Part shown: positions 62,942 through 64,000 of the stretch, piece after piece | Numbering within the stretch: the stretch's first letter is position 1 | How the letters are laid out: each line of letters opens with the position of its first letter | Assembly (NCBI GenBank): GCA_033851265.1 | Contig: JAWWOW010000006.1 | Location: 372,001 to 436,000 of the forward strand | DNA: 64,000 bases | Source: JAWWOW01 sp033851265 | GTDB lineage: Bacteria; Actinomycetota; Actinomycetes; JAWWOW01 | Direction: 5' to 3' | Program-made: the position numbers and the translations under genes | Notes under the pieces: model-generated | The model's input: only the letters and a program-made list of their open reading frames with translations | Told to the model about the DNA's origin: nothing | The model's database searches: none

Positions 62942-63860
62942 GTGAAGTGCCGATGCGGCCCAGCCGGCGGCGGCGAGCCCGAATTGTTCGCAGGATGAGC
63001 CTCTCGACCGCCCTCCGATCTCCAAAGATGAACTTGTAGGTCATCCGGACGAAGTCGTGGCCACACGATCGAGCGGTTATCGCCAAAGCGTTGAAGCGCT
63101 GCGTGTCTGCCTCGTGCGCTTCATCGCTGGCGTGGTACTTCGCACCCTCTGGTTCGAATACAACGCCTTCCAAGAGGAAGTCGAAGTACCGCAGGTTTCC
63201 GTCTGCGTCGATCACTGGTACCTGAGCCTGGGGGTACAACTTGAGATCCCACATGATCAGCCGCGTCTTTGATTCACCAGGGGATCCGGATTTGGGATCG
63301 AGACAGACGAACGCCTTCCAGGAGCGTTTTACCCCCCGCTCCCCGGCCAGAAATTCAAGACGCTCAGCGATGCCATCGAGAAATACGATCCGCTTGCGAA
63401 GCGCTGAATCAACCGCAATCACTGCAGTGTCGCGATCGCGTTCCCGCATGAGATCGACGGCAGTGCGCAGCGGACTTGTCACGAGCACACCGTCGATATT
63501 GACGACGTCGCTGGATGGCAACGCCCACCGGTAGAGATGTCCTGCCGGTACATCGAGCCGGCTCTTGTCGGTGCCGGTGAAGTCCATTCGAGGTGGCCGC
63601 ACAAGGTCGAACCCATGGATTGCTGCTGCGAGCTGATGGCTTGCCACAAGTTTCGGGCGTACCAGTTGCACAGCCCTAGCGTGGGTCAATGTGTCGCGTC
63701 CCATGTCCGGCATGAGGTAGACGCCGCGAAACAAACGCGTCCATCCCTCGTCGAGGATGACGCTGTGCATGTCGTCCCAGGTCCAGCCGAGCTCGGTCGC
63801 GTCGCGCGCCAGCAATAGACCGCCCTGGGCCCTCGCGCGCTGATGAAGTGGTGTGTCCAT
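62928..63860 (-). CDS. AbiEi-like/DUF559-type protein flanked by repeats
   Basis: A 310-residue protein with an N-terminal part like the AbiEi antitoxin/transcription-regulator head (RARAQGGLLLARDATELGWT, then WTRLFRGVYLMPDM and LTHARAVQLVRPKLVASHQL). The C-terminal part resembles DUF559/Vsr-like endonuclease folds (SPGESKTRLIMWDLKLYPQA, then YFDFLLEGVVFEPEGAKYHA). E, D and E residues lie in the usual places of a PD-(D/E)XK-like core, but the catalytic set cannot be confirmed. Proteins of this type are common accessory genes in actinobacteria; their function is mostly unknown. Repeat copies B and C lie at its two ends. Its last residues SPLVN are encoded inside repeat B. Confidence 0.75.
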   Translation of the reverse strand: MDTPLHQRARAQGGLLLARDATELGWTWDDMHSVILDEGWTRLFRGVYLMPDMGRDTLTHARAVQLVRPKLVASHQLAAAIHGFDLVRPPRMDFTGTDKSRLDVPAGHLYRWALPSSDVVNIDGVLVTSPLRTAVDLMRERDRDTAVIAVDSALRKRIVFLDGIAERLEFLAGERGVKRSWKAFVCLDPKSGSPGESKTRLIMWDLKLYPQAQVPVIDADGNLRYFDFLLEGVVFEPEGAKYHASDEAHEADTQRFNALAITARSCGHDFVRMTYKFIFGDRRAVERLILRTIRARRRRLGRIGTSPLVN

Positions 63861-63940
63861 GGCCGACGAGGATGCGGGCTGGAAGCCAGTCGTGGCGGGC
63901 TTGACCGCGAACCTGTGGACGGCTGGATTGTCTCCGGTAG

Positions 63941-64000
63941 TTCACCAGCGGTGATCCACCCAGCGGTACGACGTGTGAGTGGTGAGCTGCTGGCGGCTAG
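63941..64000. repeat. Dispersed ~70-bp palindromic repeat, copy C (cut by window end)
   Basis: Read in reverse it shares AGCCGCC, CTCACCACTCACACG, CCGCTGGGT and TCACC with copy A at 8522-8596, in the same order and spacing. It lies about 80 bases upstream of the ATG of the AbiEi/DUF559-like gene, in the same orientation as copy B at the other end of that gene. The end at base 64000 is the window limit and not necessarily the repeat's end. Confidence 0.75.

Overview
This window is a 64 kb piece of a high-GC Actinomycetota chromosome. Supporting traits are a mycothiol gene (mshD), an orphan GlnR, BldC, an Rpf-type muralytic enzyme under a c-di-AMP riboswitch, a Pit/PhoU-like pair, many GTG starts, and ATGA or GTGA overlaps between neighbouring genes. 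As I recall it, the gene order (pur genes, DUF3073, amino-acid dehydrogenase, bldC, then pit, mshD, glnR, DUF2993, thioredoxin, sulfurtransferase, DUF1416) resembles a block shared by Streptomyces and Mycobacterium. The genus cannot be named from the sequence alone. I see no prophage, insertion sequence, CRISPR array or rRNA operon.

Layout. 1-7.1 kb: end of a zinc alcohol dehydrogenase, a sulfotransferase, a 56-residue protein, DedA, an SDR, a class I aldolase, the riboswitch with its Rpf-like target, a two-gene UPF0014-type ABC transporter and DUF3151. 7.1-21.3 kb: purine synthesis (purA; purD-purB-purC; purS-purQ-purL; purF-purM), with a second sulfotransferase, a flavin reductase-like gene and a MDMPI/SCP-like gene in between. 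21.3-26.9 kb: DUF3073, Leu/Val dehydrogenase, a conserved hypothetical, bldC, an aldehyde dehydrogenase, a STAS protein and a lipoprotein hydrolase. 26.9-29.4 kb: tRNA Phe, Asp and Glu, an acyl-CoA synthetase, an HNH protein and a tRNA-Lys. 29.5-42 kb: secreted hydrolase, thioesterase, LppX-like lipoprotein, DoxX, MmpL with TetR, PhoU-like/Pit, mshD divergent from a TetR-MDMPI-metallo-hydrolase operon, and glnR.

42.2-49.1 kb is the most unusual part. Two ECF sigma factors sit with a zinc-finger anti-sigma factor and four paralogous membrane-anchored exoproteins. A 170-bp segment holding the anti-sigma gene's 3' end, an ECF-type promoter and a leader is present twice, 1026 bp apart. One exoprotein gene appears to have captured the sigma gene's promoter and start codon. 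49.1-52.4 kb: thioredoxin, then a cysteine-rich leader peptide with an RBS-masking hairpin before DUF4395, sulfurtransferase and DUF1416, then a nuclease lipoprotein and a DsrE-like protein. 52.6-57.8 kb: a WxL-like/DUF916-like surface pair, acyl-CoA dehydrogenase, DUF4012 and nitrobindin. 57.8-64 kb: a PAS-GGDEF-EAL protein, a GC-rich structured intergenic region, cysD-cysN, and an AbiEi/DUF559-like gene flanked by two copies of a ~70-bp palindromic repeat. A third copy is the terminator of purA.

How the genes work together. The pur genes supply most steps from phosphoribosylamine to AMP (purN, purK/E and purH are not here). CysDN activates sulfate and the leader-controlled DUF4395/sulfurtransferase operon handles reduced sulfur, while two sulfotransferases would consume PAPS. 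mshD makes mycothiol, and two MDMPI/DinB-fold proteins are possible mycothiol users.
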